Part shown: piece after piece, positions 1 through 8,250 of the stretch
Layout: every line of letters starts with the position of its first letter
Position numbering within the stretch: position 1 is the stretch's first letter
Assembly: GCF_028682175.1 (NCBI RefSeq)
Contig: NZ_JANHKS010000051.1
Location: 1 to 39,149 of the forward strand
Origin: Pseudomonas putida
GTDB lineage: Bacteria > Pseudomonadota > Gammaproteobacteria > Pseudomonadales > Pseudomonadaceae
Direction of reading: 5' to 3'
DNA: 39,149 nucleotides
The notes under the pieces: generated by a model
Database searches by the model: none
Told to the model about the DNA's origin: nothing
What the model saw: only the letters and a program-made list of their open reading frames with translations
Made by a program: the position numbers and the translations under genes

Positions 1-61
1 CTACCCTGAACGTCTAACTCGTTGATATTCAAGGAGTTTTCCGTTCCGACTGCGCCGGAAG

Positions 62-120
62 TGGGGCGAATTATAGAGAGATTCGAGGGGGCGTCAACAC
101 TTAATTACATTAAATTGTCA
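62..120 (-). promoter_or_regulatory. rrn-type stable RNA promoter firing out of the window
   Basis: Read on the minus strand there is a -35 TTGACG (97-92), a 16-bp spacer and a perfect -10 TATAAT (75-70). Directly upstream (98-120) is an AT-rich stretch placed like an UP element, and a GC-rich discriminator follows the -10. This is the build of ribosomal RNA P1 promoters in Pseudomonas. Transcription would run toward position 1, so the RNA itself lies outside the window. The leader (about 60 to 1) holds two hairpin-forming repeats, AACTC/GAGTT with inner TTGA/TCAA, and TTCCG/CGGAA. That the product is an rRNA operon rather than a tRNA or other stable RNA is inference. Confidence 0.75.
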
Positions 121-145
121 TATCGGTCAGAAACGGCCTGAAAAG

Positions 146-178
146 CAAAGGGGCGAGCCTTGTGGCCCGCCCCTTTCG
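146..178 (-). terminator. Rho-independent terminator of the bauA-bauC operon
   Basis: On the minus strand a near-perfect stem (AAAGGGGCGGGCC pairing with GGCTCGCCCCTTT, loop ACAA) starts just after the bauC stop codon and is followed by GCTTTTC. It separates the bau operon from the rrn-like promoter only about 50 bp further on. Confidence 0.8.
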
Positions 179-186
179 ATCAAACG

Positions 187-1680
187 TTACAAGCTTGGGA
201 AGGCAAACTGCGACGCCTCGTGGCTCGCACGTTGCGGCCAGCGCTGGGTGATCGCCTTGCGACGGGTGTAGAACCGCACGCCATCCGGGCCATAGGCATG
301 CAGGTCGCCAAACAGCGAACGCTTCCAGCCGCCGAAGCTGTGGTACGCAACCGGCACCGGCAGCGGTACGTTGACGCCCACCATCCCGACTTCGATTTCA
401 TCGCAGAACAGACGCGCCGCTTCACCGTCACGGGTAAAGATGCAGGTGCCGTTGCCGTATTCGTGGTCGTTGATGAGCTGCATCGCCTGCTCAAGGCTGT
501 TCACACGAACGATGCACAGCACCGGCCCGAAGATCTCTTCTTTATAGATGCGCATTTCTGGGGTCACCTGATCGAACAGGCAGCCACCCAGGAAGAAGCC
601 ATCTTCGTGACCGGCCACGGTCAGGCCACGACCATCGACCACCAGCCTGGCACCGCTGCTGACGCCGTCTTCTATATAGCCGCTGACCTTGTCGCGATGT
701 TGACCGGTCACCAGAGGCCCCATGTCCAGTCCGCAGGAAGTGCCCGCGCCAATCTTCAGCGCCTTGATCTGCGGGACCAGCTTGGCCACCAGTGCATCGG
801 CCACCTGGTCGCCGACACACACGGCAACCGAGATCGCCATGCAACGCTCGCCACAGGAACCGTAAGCGGCGCCCATCAGAGCGCTGACAGCGTTGTCCAG
901 ATCCGCATCCGGCATCAGGACCGCATGGTTCTTCGCGCCACCCAGTGCCTGTACGCGTTTGCCACGGGCGGTCGCTTCTTTATAGATGTACTCGGCGATA
1001 GGAGTCGAACCCACGAAGCTCAGCGCCTTGACTTCCGGCGCCTCGATCAGCGCATCCACGGCAACTTTGTCGCCATGCACCACGTTCAGCACGCCTTTGG
1101 GCAAACCGGCTTCGTGCAGCAACTGGGCGATCAGCAATGTGGAGCTTGGATCACGCTCCGATGGTTTCAGGATGAAACAGTTGCCGCAAGCAATTGCCAG
1201 CGGATACATCCACAACGGAACCATCGCCGGGAAGTTGAACGGTGTGATACCGGCCACCACGCCCAGCGGCTGGAAGTCCGACCAGGCATCGATGTTCGGG
1301 CCCACGTTGCGGCTGTACTCGCCCTTGAGGATTTCAGGGGCGGCACTGGCGTACTCGACGTTTTCGATACCGCGCTTGAGTTCACCGGCAGCGTCTTCCA
1401 GGGTCTTGCCATGTTCTTCGCTGATGAGCTGGGCGATGCGTGCCTCGTTCTGCTCCAGCAATTGCTTGAAGCGGAACATCACCTGGGCGCGCTTGGCAGG
1501 TGGTGTGTTGCGCCATGCCGGGAATGCAGCCTTGGCCGAGTCGATGGCTTGCTGGACGGTTTCACGGCTGGCCAGCGAAACCTTGTGAATCGCCTGACCG
1601 GTGGACGGATTGAAAACATCGGCGGTACGGCCGCCGTCGCTGACCAACTCGCCATGAATCAGGTGTGCAATGGTGCTCAT
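187..1680 (-). CDS. bauC: CoA-acylating methylmalonate/malonate-semialdehyde dehydrogenase
   Basis: A 497-residue aldehyde dehydrogenase of the MmsA/IolA type. It oxidises malonate semialdehyde (or methylmalonate semialdehyde) with NAD+ and CoA to acetyl-CoA (or propionyl-CoA) and CO2. Seen in the sequence: ITPFNFP near residue 145, LKPSERDPS near 171-179, GSTPIAEY near 224-231, and the family signature GERCMA with catalytic Cys280. The general-base Glu of ordinary ALDHs is replaced in the segment LGGAKNHAV, as in CoA-dependent members. It sits 70 bp downstream of bauA with a GGAG ribosome site, so the two probably form an operon. In P. aeruginosa the beta-alanine operon also carries bauB and bauD; here they are absent. 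It could instead be called mmsA by similarity; the bauA neighbour favours bauC. Confidence 0.9.
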   Translation of the reverse strand: MSTIAHLIHGELVSDGGRTADVFNPSTGQAIHKVSLASRETVQQAIDSAKAAFPAWRNTPPAKRAQVMFRFKQLLEQNEARIAQLISEEHGKTLEDAAGELKRGIENVEYASAAPEILKGEYSRNVGPNIDAWSDFQPLGVVAGITPFNFPAMVPLWMYPLAIACGNCFILKPSERDPSSTLLIAQLLHEAGLPKGVLNVVHGDKVAVDALIEAPEVKALSFVGSTPIAEYIYKEATARGKRVQALGGAKNHAVLMPDADLDNAVSALMGAAYGSCGERCMAISVAVCVGDQVADALVAKLVPQIKALKIGAGTSCGLDMGPLVTGQHRDKVSGYIEDGVSSGARLVVDGRGLTVAGHEDGFFLGGCLFDQVTPEMRIYKEEIFGPVLCIVRVNSLEQAMQLINDHEYGNGTCIFTRDGEAARLFCDEIEVGMVGVNVPLPVPVAYHSFGGWKRSLFGDLHAYGPDGVRFYTRRKAITQRWPQRASHEASQFAFPSL

Positions 1681-1750
1681 GCGTTAACTCCGAGGAAGTG
1701 GTGCCCGCAGGCGCAACCCGGGCTGCGCCTGTTGATAAGTGAGAGTGGAA

Positions 1751-3097
1751 TCAGTCGATCTGGTTGAGCGCTTCGCCCACCGCATCGAACATGCGGTCCA
1801 GGTCTTGCGGCTTGCTGTTGAACGTTGGGCCGAACTGCAGGGTGTCGCCGCCAAAGCGCACATAGAAACCGGCTTTCCACAGCTTCATTGCAGTCTCGAA
1901 CGGCCGCACGATGGCATCGCCATCACGGGCAGCGATCTGGATTGCGCCGGCCAGGCCGTAGTTGCGGATATCGATGACGTTCTTGCTGCCCTTGAGGCCG
2001 TGCAGCGAATTCTCGAAATGCGGGGCAGTTTCAGCCACTTGCTGCACCAGGTTTTCGCGCTTGAGGATATCCAGCGCCGCCAGACCTGCTGCGCACGCCA
2101 CCGGGTGCGCCGAGTAGGTGTAGCCGTGGGGGAATTCCACCGCGTATTCCGGCGTCGGCTGATTCATGAAGGTCTGGTAGATCTCGCTGCTGGCAATCAC
2201 GGCGCCCATTGGGATTGCACCGTTGGTGACCTGCTTGGCGATACACATCAGGTCAGGGGTGACGCCAAAGCTGTCGGCACCGAACATGGAGCCAGTGCGG
2301 CCGAAGCCGGTGATCACTTCGTCGAAGATCAGCAGGATGTTGTGTTGATCGCAGATTTCGCGCAGACGCTTGAGGTAACCCTGCGGCGGAACGATCACGC
2401 CAGCAGAACCTGCCATCGGCTCGACAATGACAGCCGCGATGTTCGAGGCGTCGTGCAGCTCGATCAGCTTGAGCATTTCATCGGCCAGCGCGATGCCGCC
2501 CTGCTCCGGCATGCCGCGGGAATAGGCATTGCTGGCAAGCAGGGTGTGAGGCAGATGATCGACATCCATCAACTGGCCGAACATCTTGCGGTTACCGTTC
2601 ACGCCCCCCAGGCTTGTGCCCGCAATGTTCACACCGTGATAGCCACGGGCACGGCCGATCAGCTTGGTCTTGGTCGCCTGGCCTTTCAGGCGCCAGTAGG
2701 CGCGCACCATCTTCACCGCGGTGTCCGCGCACTCGGAACCGGAGTCGGTGTAGAACACGTGGTTCAGGTTGCCCGGCGTCAGTTCGGTGATCTTTTCAGC
2801 CAGTTGGAAAGACAGCGGATGCCCGAACTGGAAAGCCGGCGAGTAATCCAGCGTGCCCAGTTGCTTGGCGACGGCTTCCTGAATCTCCTTGCGGGTGTGC
2901 CCGGCGCCGCAGGTCCACAGACCGGAAAGGCCATCGTAGATTTTGCGCCCCTTGTCGTCTGTCAGATAACTGCCCTCTGCCGCCACGATCAGTCGCGGAT
3001 CGCGCTGGAAATTGCGGTTCGCGGTGTAGGGCATCCAGTGCGCATCGAGCTTGAGTTGGCTGGCCAGCGACATATCGGACGATTCGGGCATGTTCAT
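1751..3097 (-). CDS. bauA: beta-alanine--pyruvate transaminase
   Basis: A 448-residue class III PLP aminotransferase that moves the amino group of beta-alanine (or another omega-amino acid) to pyruvate, giving malonate semialdehyde and alanine. Seen: YTDSGSECADTAVKM near 116-130, the cofactor Asp in IFDEVITGFGRTG (D259), and the PLP-lysine in CIAKQVTNGAIPMG at K288, the same number as the known lysine of the P. putida omega-amino acid:pyruvate transaminase. The start has GAGG about 9 nt upstream; a second ATG two codons later is possible. First gene of the bauA-bauC operon; its product is the substrate of BauC. It is divergent from bauR across 139 bp, which fits activation by BauR. Confidence 0.93.
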   Translation of the reverse strand: MNMPESSDMSLASQLKLDAHWMPYTANRNFQRDPRLIVAAEGSYLTDDKGRKIYDGLSGLWTCGAGHTRKEIQEAVAKQLGTLDYSPAFQFGHPLSFQLAEKITELTPGNLNHVFYTDSGSECADTAVKMVRAYWRLKGQATKTKLIGRARGYHGVNIAGTSLGGVNGNRKMFGQLMDVDHLPHTLLASNAYSRGMPEQGGIALADEMLKLIELHDASNIAAVIVEPMAGSAGVIVPPQGYLKRLREICDQHNILLIFDEVITGFGRTGSMFGADSFGVTPDLMCIAKQVTNGAIPMGAVIASSEIYQTFMNQPTPEYAVEFPHGYTYSAHPVACAAGLAALDILKRENLVQQVAETAPHFENSLHGLKGSKNVIDIRNYGLAGAIQIAARDGDAIVRPFETAMKLWKAGFYVRFGGDTLQFGPTFNSKPQDLDRMFDAVGEALNQID

Positions 3098-3236
3098 TGT
3101 AATAACCTCACAAGGACGTGGGTGGCCTGTCTTCCTCTCCCTTCAGGGAAGCAGGGCCGGTTGCAGCTAAGTTGCCATGGGCATAAAGTCGCTAAAATCC
3201 TGCTTTTATGATCTTTAGTTGGTGGACTACTAAACA
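3098..3236. promoter_or_regulatory. bauA/bauR divergent control region
   Basis: The 139-bp gap holds the start regions of both genes. An AT-rich segment at 3182-3210 has CATAAA and TTTATG as an inverted pair 17 bp apart, placed where a LysR-type operator would be expected. I cannot assign exact -35/-10 boxes. The operator role is inferred from position. Confidence 0.35.
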
Positions 3237-4157
3237 ATGAGCACACGCCGTCCCGATCCCCTGGCCCAGGTCAGCGACTTCGACATTCGCCTGCTGCGCA
3301 TTTTTCGAAGCGTCGTCGAATCAGGCGGCTTTTCTGCGGCGGAAAGTGCGCTGGGCATCGGGCGGTCGGCCATCAGCCAGCAGATGAGCGATCTGGAGCA
3401 ACGCCTGGGCCTGCGCTTGTGCCAACGGGGTCGAGCGGGGTTTTCTCTGACAGAAGAAGGCCGCGAGGTCTATCAGTCATCGCTGCAGTTGTTGAGTGCA
3501 CTGGAAAGTTTTCGTACAGAGGTGAACGGCCTGCACCGACACCTGCGCGGTGAACTGAACATCGGCCTGACCGACAACCTGGTCACCCTCCCCCACATGC
3601 GCATCACTCACGCACTTTCGCACCTGAAAGAGCGAGGCCCGGACGTTCACATCAATATCCGCATGGTCGCGCCCAATGAAGTGGAACAGGGCGTGCTCGA
3701 TGGCAGCCTGCACGTGGGCGTCGTGCCCCAGGCCAACGCCTTGTCGGGCCTTGAATACCAGCCGCTCTACAGCGAACGCTCGTTGCTGTACTGCGCGGTC
3801 GGCCATCCGTTGTTCTATGTTGACGATGGGCAACTGGACGACACTCGCCTGGCTGAACAGGAAGCGATTGCGCCGACGTTTCGTCTGCCCGCCGACGTTC
3901 AGGCCCATTATCAGGCCCTGCGGTGCACCGCCAGTGCGTCGGATCGCGAGGGGATGGCGTTTCTGATTCTCACCGGGCGCTACATCGGCTATCTGCCGGA
4001 TCACTACGCCAGTTTCTGGGTGCAGCAAGGGCGGTTGCGTGCGCTGAAACCCCTGTCGCGTTTCTACGACCTGAGCCTGGTGACCGTGACCCGTAAGGGC
4101 CGGCGCCCGCATCTGGTGCTCGAAAGCTTTCTGGAGAGTCTGGCTGCGACGCGCTGA
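3237..4157 (+). CDS. bauR: LysR-family activator of beta-alanine catabolism
   Basis: A 306-residue LysR-type regulator. The N-terminal winged HTH (about residues 17-78) reads FDIRLLRIFRSVVESGGF, then AAESALGIGRSAISQQMSDL, with the usual LSLTEEG-like wing (GFSLTEEGREVY). The remainder is a periplasmic-binding-like effector domain. It is transcribed away from bauA. In P. aeruginosa a LysR-type protein, BauR, activates the bau operon in response to beta-alanine; I infer the same role from position and family. The ribosome site is weak (GGTGGA). It could instead regulate another amine pathway. Confidence 0.8.
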   Translation: MSTRRPDPLAQVSDFDIRLLRIFRSVVESGGFSAAESALGIGRSAISQQMSDLEQRLGLRLCQRGRAGFSLTEEGREVYQSSLQLLSALESFRTEVNGLHRHLRGELNIGLTDNLVTLPHMRITHALSHLKERGPDVHINIRMVAPNEVEQGVLDGSLHVGVVPQANALSGLEYQPLYSERSLLYCAVGHPLFYVDDGQLDDTRLAEQEAIAPTFRLPADVQAHYQALRCTASASDREGMAFLILTGRYIGYLPDHYASFWVQQGRLRALKPLSRFYDLSLVTVTRKGRRPHLVLESFLESLAATR

Positions 4158-4246
4158 ACCTATTTGCGCAGCCGACTCTTGTGGGATCGTGCCGGGTGCG
4201 TTATCAGTTCACCCCGTCGCAGCCAATGATCCGTCTGGAATCGCAC

Positions 4247-4906
4247 ATGACCCTTGAAGTACCTGCTCACAGCGTCAGCACCAGCAAGCCGGCAAGCCGC
4301 ATTCGTCAAAAGAACGAAGAAACGATCATGAAAGCCGCCGAGGACGAATTCGCCCGCCACGGTTTCAAAGGCACCAGCATGAACACGATCGCGCAGAACG
4401 CGGGATTGCCCAAGGCCAACCTGCATTACTACTTCACCAACAAGCTGGGGTTGTACGTCGCGGTACTGAGCAACATCATCGAGCTGTGGGACAGCACCTT
4501 CAATAACCTAAGCGTCGAAGACGATCCGGCCCAGGCGCTGACCCAGTACATTCGCGCGAAGATGGAGTTTTCCAGGCGCCAGCCACAGGCTTCGCGGATC
4601 TTCGCCATGGAAATTATCAGCGGCGGCGAGTGCCTGAACGAGTACTTCAGCCAGGACTATCGCGAGTGGTTCAAGAGCCGTGCGGCGGTGTTCCAGGGCT
4701 GGATCGACGCAGGCAAGATGGACCCGGTCGACCCGGTGCACCTGATTTTCCTGTTGTGGGGCAGCACCCAGCATTACGCCGACTTCGCCACCCAGATCTG
4801 CCAGGTCACCGGGCGCACACGCCTGACTCGACAGGACATGGAAGAAGCCGGTAACAATCTGATCCGCATCATCCTCAAGGGCTGTGGCCTCACGCCGCCC
4901 CTTTGA
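4247..4906 (+). CDS. TetR-family regulator, RutR-like
   Basis: A 219-residue one-component regulator. The HTH occupies about residues 20-65 (HGFKGTSMNTIAQNAGLPKA then NLHYYFTNK). The C-terminal ligand domain has PQASRIFAMEI and WGSTQHYADFA, which closely resemble E. coli RutR, the pyrimidine-responsive regulator. I chose the ATG at 4247 because GGAA stands 6 nt upstream; in-frame ATGs at 4226 and 4181 give longer forms without a better ribosome site. Uracil reduction yields beta-alanine, so a RutR-like protein beside bauA/bauC makes biological sense. No pyrimidine reductive genes are in the window, so its targets are unknown. Confidence 0.8.
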   Translation: MTLEVPAHSVSTSKPASRIRQKNEETIMKAAEDEFARHGFKGTSMNTIAQNAGLPKANLHYYFTNKLGLYVAVLSNIIELWDSTFNNLSVEDDPAQALTQYIRAKMEFSRRQPQASRIFAMEIISGGECLNEYFSQDYREWFKSRAAVFQGWIDAGKMDPVDPVHLIFLLWGSTQHYADFATQICQVTGRTRLTRQDMEEAGNNLIRIILKGCGLTPPL

Positions 4907-4942
4907 ATGCTCAAGAACCTTGGCTTATAGCTGGAACCGTCA

Positions 4943-5536
4943 ATGCCCTCTACTCTCGTCGGCCCTTGTGAGTTTCGCGAAGAAATCCGCAAGAGCCGCT
5001 TCATCACCCTGGCCGCGCCCATCAACACGCCGGCCGAGGCCCAGGCGTTCATCGAGCAGAACAGCGACCTGAATGCCACCCATAATTGCTGGGCATGGAA
5101 ACTCGGCGCCCAGTACCGCAGCACTGACGACGGCGAACCGGGCGGTACCGCTGGCAGGCCCATACTGGCCGCCATCGAAGCGCAGGATTTCGATCAGGTC
5201 GTGGTGTTGGTGATTCGCTGGTATGGCGGCATTCAACTAGGTACCGGTGGCCTGGCTCGCGCCTATGGCGGAGGGGCGAACAAGTGTCTACAGCAGGCGC
5301 CGCGCTCGCCGTTGATTGACCGGGTGTCGCTGGAGTTCGACTGTTCCTTCAGCGAACTGGCTCTGGTGAAGCTGCGCCTGGCCGAACTCAACGGGCTGGT
5401 CGAGCAGGAGACGTTCACCGCCACGGGTGTCGATCTCGTCGTCGCGCTGGGCCCGGAGCAGATTGAAACCTTTCAACGACAGCTTTCGGACATCAGTCGC
5501 GGGCGCATCGTGCTGCAACGCCCGGGCGGTGCATAA
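4943..5536 (+). CDS. yigZ: YigZ/IMPACT family protein
   Basis: A 197-residue member of the YigZ (UPF0029/IMPACT) family. The N-terminal IMPACT domain (about 10-115) holds the family core: ATHNCWAWKLG, DDGEPGGTAGRPIL, VIRWYGGIQLGTGGLARAYG. The C-terminal about 60 residues match the ferredoxin-like DUF1949 region. The biochemical role of bacterial members is not settled; the eukaryotic relative IMPACT acts in translational control through GCN1. It starts 36 bp after the TetR gene and may share its transcript. Confidence 0.88.
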   Translation: MPSTLVGPCEFREEIRKSRFITLAAPINTPAEAQAFIEQNSDLNATHNCWAWKLGAQYRSTDDGEPGGTAGRPILAAIEAQDFDQVVVLVIRWYGGIQLGTGGLARAYGGGANKCLQQAPRSPLIDRVSLEFDCSFSELALVKLRLAELNGLVEQETFTATGVDLVVALGPEQIETFQRQLSDISRGRIVLQRPGGA

Positions 5537-6009
5537 CCTGCACCACCTGCGTGTGTTCAAAGCCAGCACTTTGCCCACATCTACTGTGCATCCGCCTGTG
5601 GACAAGCTGAGCACATTCGCCCACAGCCCTTGCTGCACACGGCCTGCAGCAGTTCGATCATTATTTGATCAATTTACTTATCCACCGGACAAATTCACCG
5701 CAAAACAGGATGTTAGAGTGCCTTATCGCGACTCGGTACTACCGCAGAGGTGCTTATACCGCGGGCTTTCGCTTGCGCACATTAACTGTGGAGCAACCTG
5801 TGGATAACAGGTGCAAGCTTGTCCACAGGGCCGGGGATATCTCGCCTGCTGACATTTGGTCATTTTTCATCCAAATTTCATGAACTCTGTTCAACCGACG
5901 GCCAGGCTCTGGTCAAACGCCGATCCCGCCGCCGCGTCGCCCATTCTTGTGGCAAGCTGAGAGCGACTTCCTGGCACTGCCAAATCCACTGTTGCAAGGA
6001 GATGCACTC
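5537..6009. other. 473-bp intergenic region with DnaA-box-like sites and an AT-rich core
   Basis: There is no credible gene; the short ORFs here run across yigZ or lack ribosome sites. It contains one perfect DnaA box (TTATCCACA, minus strand, 5807-5799), one with a single change (TTATCCACC, 5678-5686), and two TTGTCCACA sites (minus 5605-5597, plus 5819-5827). An AT-rich stretch, about 5655-5700, begins with the palindrome GATCA-N5-TGATC (5656-5670). A hairpin-capable repeat TGCTGCA/TGCAGCA lies near 5631-5651. The ribosome site of the next gene (AAGGAGA) ends the region. See findings. Confidence 0.6.
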
Positions 6010-6696
6010 ATGGCTTCAAACAAAACCGCACTCATTATCGGCGCCTCACGGGGCCTGGGCCTGGGGCTGGTACAACGCCTGAACGAGCTTGGCTGGGAGG
6101 TGACCGCCACCGTCCGGGATGTGAACAAGGCCGACGAGTTGAAAGCCGTTTCCGGCGTTCACATCCAGCCACTGGAAATGGACCAGCCAGCCTCGCTGGA
6201 TTCACTTGTCCACAGCCTGAAGGGCCAGGTCTATGACCTGCTGTTCGTCAACGCCGGCATCATGGGCCCGCTGCACAGCAATCCCACCGACGCCAATGCA
6301 GAAGAACTGGGCCAGCTGTTCCTGACCAATGCCGTCGCCCCCGTACGCCTGGCCAAGCGTTTCGTCGATCAGATCCGCCCAGGCACCGGCGTCATTGCCT
6401 TCATGAGTTCGGTACTCGGCAGCGTCACCATGCCCGACGCGCCCGAAATGGCCCTGTACAAGGCCAGCAAGGCGGCTTTGAACTCCATGACCAACACCTT
6501 CATCACGCAACTGGGCGACAACAAACCCACCGTCCTCTCGATGCACCCCGGCTGGGTCCGCACCGCAATGGGCGGCGAAGGCGCCGATATCGACGTGCAA
6601 ACCAGCGCGCGCGGGATGGTCGAACAACTGGAACGCTTCGCCGGAAAAGGCGGGCATCACTTCGTCAATTACAAGGGTGAGACGATTCCCTGGTGA
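6010..6696 (+). CDS. short-chain dehydrogenase/reductase
   Basis: A 228-residue classical SDR. Seen: Rossmann motif GASRGLGLGL near residues 11-20, the NAG motif in FVNAGIMGP near 80, catalytic Ser in MSSVLGSV, and the YxxxK pair in ALYKASKAAL, followed by HPGWVRTAMGG. The start at 6010 follows AAGGAGA by 8 nt; a longer frame from 5947 has no such site. The C-terminus (KGETIPW) is typical of small SDRs related to CsgA/YbbO-like proteins. The substrate cannot be read from the sequence. It stands alone, 158 bp before the 8-oxoguanine deaminase gene. Confidence 0.87.
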   Translation: MASNKTALIIGASRGLGLGLVQRLNELGWEVTATVRDVNKADELKAVSGVHIQPLEMDQPASLDSLVHSLKGQVYDLLFVNAGIMGPLHSNPTDANAEELGQLFLTNAVAPVRLAKRFVDQIRPGTGVIAFMSSVLGSVTMPDAPEMALYKASKAALNSMTNTFITQLGDNKPTVLSMHPGWVRTAMGGEGADIDVQTSARGMVEQLERFAGKGGHHFVNYKGETIPW

Positions 6697-6854
6697 CACC
6701 CCACTGCTCGGGCGGGCACTTGATCCACACCCCGCCCACGCCCTAAACTCCCGACCCTCGCTTCGCGGCGCATTCGATGCCGCGGCGACCCTGGATCAGC
6801 AGACAGGGCAAAACTGAGCTGGCGACCTGAACCCACTTTCAGAGGAGCCGGCCC

Positions 6855-8210
6855 ATGCCCGCTATCCGTATCTGGTTGAAAAATCCCCTTGCCGTGTTCA
6901 CTGCCAACGACCTCGATGCCCGAGGCGGGCTGGTGGTCGAGGACGGTGTTATCGTTGAAATGCTCAGCGCCGGGCAAACACCTGCCCAGCCTTGCGATCA
7001 GGTATTCGATGCCCGTGAGCATGTGTTACTGCCGGGTCTGATCAACACCCATCATCATTTCTACCAGACGCTGACTCGCGCCTGGGCGCCGGTGGTCAAT
7101 CAGCCGTTATTCCCGTGGCTCAAGACGCTGTACCCGGTCTGGGCACGCCTGACTCCGGAAAAACTCGCGCTGGCCAGCAAGGTCGCCCTCACGGAATTGT
7201 TACTGTCGGGCTGCACCACGGCAGCGGATCACCACTACCTGTTTCCGGATGGACTGGAAAACGCCATCGACGTGCAGGTGCAGGGCGTTCGGGAGCTGGG
7301 AATGCGCGCGATGCTGACCCGTGGTTCGATGAGCCTGGGTGAAAAGGATGGCGGCCTGCCACCACAGCAGACCGTGCAACAGGGGCAGGTGATTCTGGAA
7401 GACAGCCTGCGCCTGATCGACCGCTATCACGAACGTGGCGACGGCGCGCAGATCCAGATCGCCTTGGCGCCGTGTTCGCCGTTTTCGGTGACCACCGAAA
7501 TCATGTCTGAAAGTGCCGCGCTGGCCGAGAGGCTCGATGTGCGTCTGCACACGCATCTGGCTGAAACCCTGGATGAAGAAGACTTCTGCCTGCAACGCTT
7601 TGGCCTGCGCACGGTGGATTACCTGGACAGCGTCGGCTGGCTCGGGCCTCGCACCTGGCTGGCCCACGGCATTCATTTCAATGAGCAGGAGATTGGACGT
7701 CTGGGCGAGGCAGGTACGGGGATTTGCCATTGCCCGAGCTCGAACATGCGCTTGGCCTCGGGCATCTGTCCGACGCTGGAGCTGACGGCCGCCGGGGCGG
7801 CCATCGGATTGGGCGTGGATGGCTCGGCTTCCAACGATGCCTCGAACATGATTCTGGAGGCGAAACAGGCGCTCTATCTGCAGCGCTTGCGCTATGGCGC
7901 CGAGAAGATCACTCCGGAACTGACATTGGGCTGGGCAACTCGCGGTTCGGCGAAGCTGCTGGGTCGCGAGGATATCGGTCAACTGGCGGTCGGCAAGCAG
8001 GCCGACCTTGCGCTGTTCAAACTCGATGAGCTGCGATTCTCCGGCAGCCATGACCCGATTTCAGCGCTGCTGTTGTGCGGTGCCGATCGCGCCGACCGGG
8101 TGATGATTGGCGGCAAATGGCGGGTGATCGATGGGCAAGTTGAGGGGCTGGACCTCAAGGGTCTGATTGCAGATCACCGCCAGGCGGCAGCGGAGTTGAT
8201 TCGGGGCTAA
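6855..8210 (+). CDS. 8-oxoguanine deaminase
   Basis: A 451-residue amidohydrolase-superfamily deaminase. Metal ligands are visible: the HxH of NTHHHFYQ (H66/H68), His in HTHLAET, His in AHGIHFN, and Asp in GVDGSASND. The overall sequence matches the Pseudomonas enzyme (P. aeruginosa Pa0142) that converts 8-oxoguanine to uric acid, so it can clear an oxidised base or salvage its nitrogen. It begins with AGAGGAG about 7 nt before ATG. Hydroxydechloroatrazine or guanine deaminase labels are common for this family; 8-oxoguanine deaminase fits best. An adenine deaminase lies 1.5 kb downstream. Confidence 0.88.
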   Translation: MPAIRIWLKNPLAVFTANDLDARGGLVVEDGVIVEMLSAGQTPAQPCDQVFDAREHVLLPGLINTHHHFYQTLTRAWAPVVNQPLFPWLKTLYPVWARLTPEKLALASKVALTELLLSGCTTAADHHYLFPDGLENAIDVQVQGVRELGMRAMLTRGSMSLGEKDGGLPPQQTVQQGQVILEDSLRLIDRYHERGDGAQIQIALAPCSPFSVTTEIMSESAALAERLDVRLHTHLAETLDEEDFCLQRFGLRTVDYLDSVGWLGPRTWLAHGIHFNEQEIGRLGEAGTGICHCPSSNMRLASGICPTLELTAAGAAIGLGVDGSASNDASNMILEAKQALYLQRLRYGAEKITPELTLGWATRGSAKLLGREDIGQLAVGKQADLALFKLDELRFSGSHDPISALLLCGADRADRVMIGGKWRVIDGQVEGLDLKGLIADHRQAAAELIRG

Positions 8211-8250
8211 CTCGGATGCGGTTTGGCTTGCTGGCGTCGGTGATCTCAAG

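Noticed and set aside
160..3211. Two long plus-strand ORFs (535 and 490 residues) opposite bauC and bauA
   Set aside because: They are antisense frames of GC-rich genes with His/Arg/Gln-rich low-complexity translations, no ribosome site and no family resemblance.
5427..5883. Short ORFs spanning the end of yigZ and the following gap
   Set aside because: They begin inside yigZ in another frame or lack ribosome sites, and end in the DnaA-box region.
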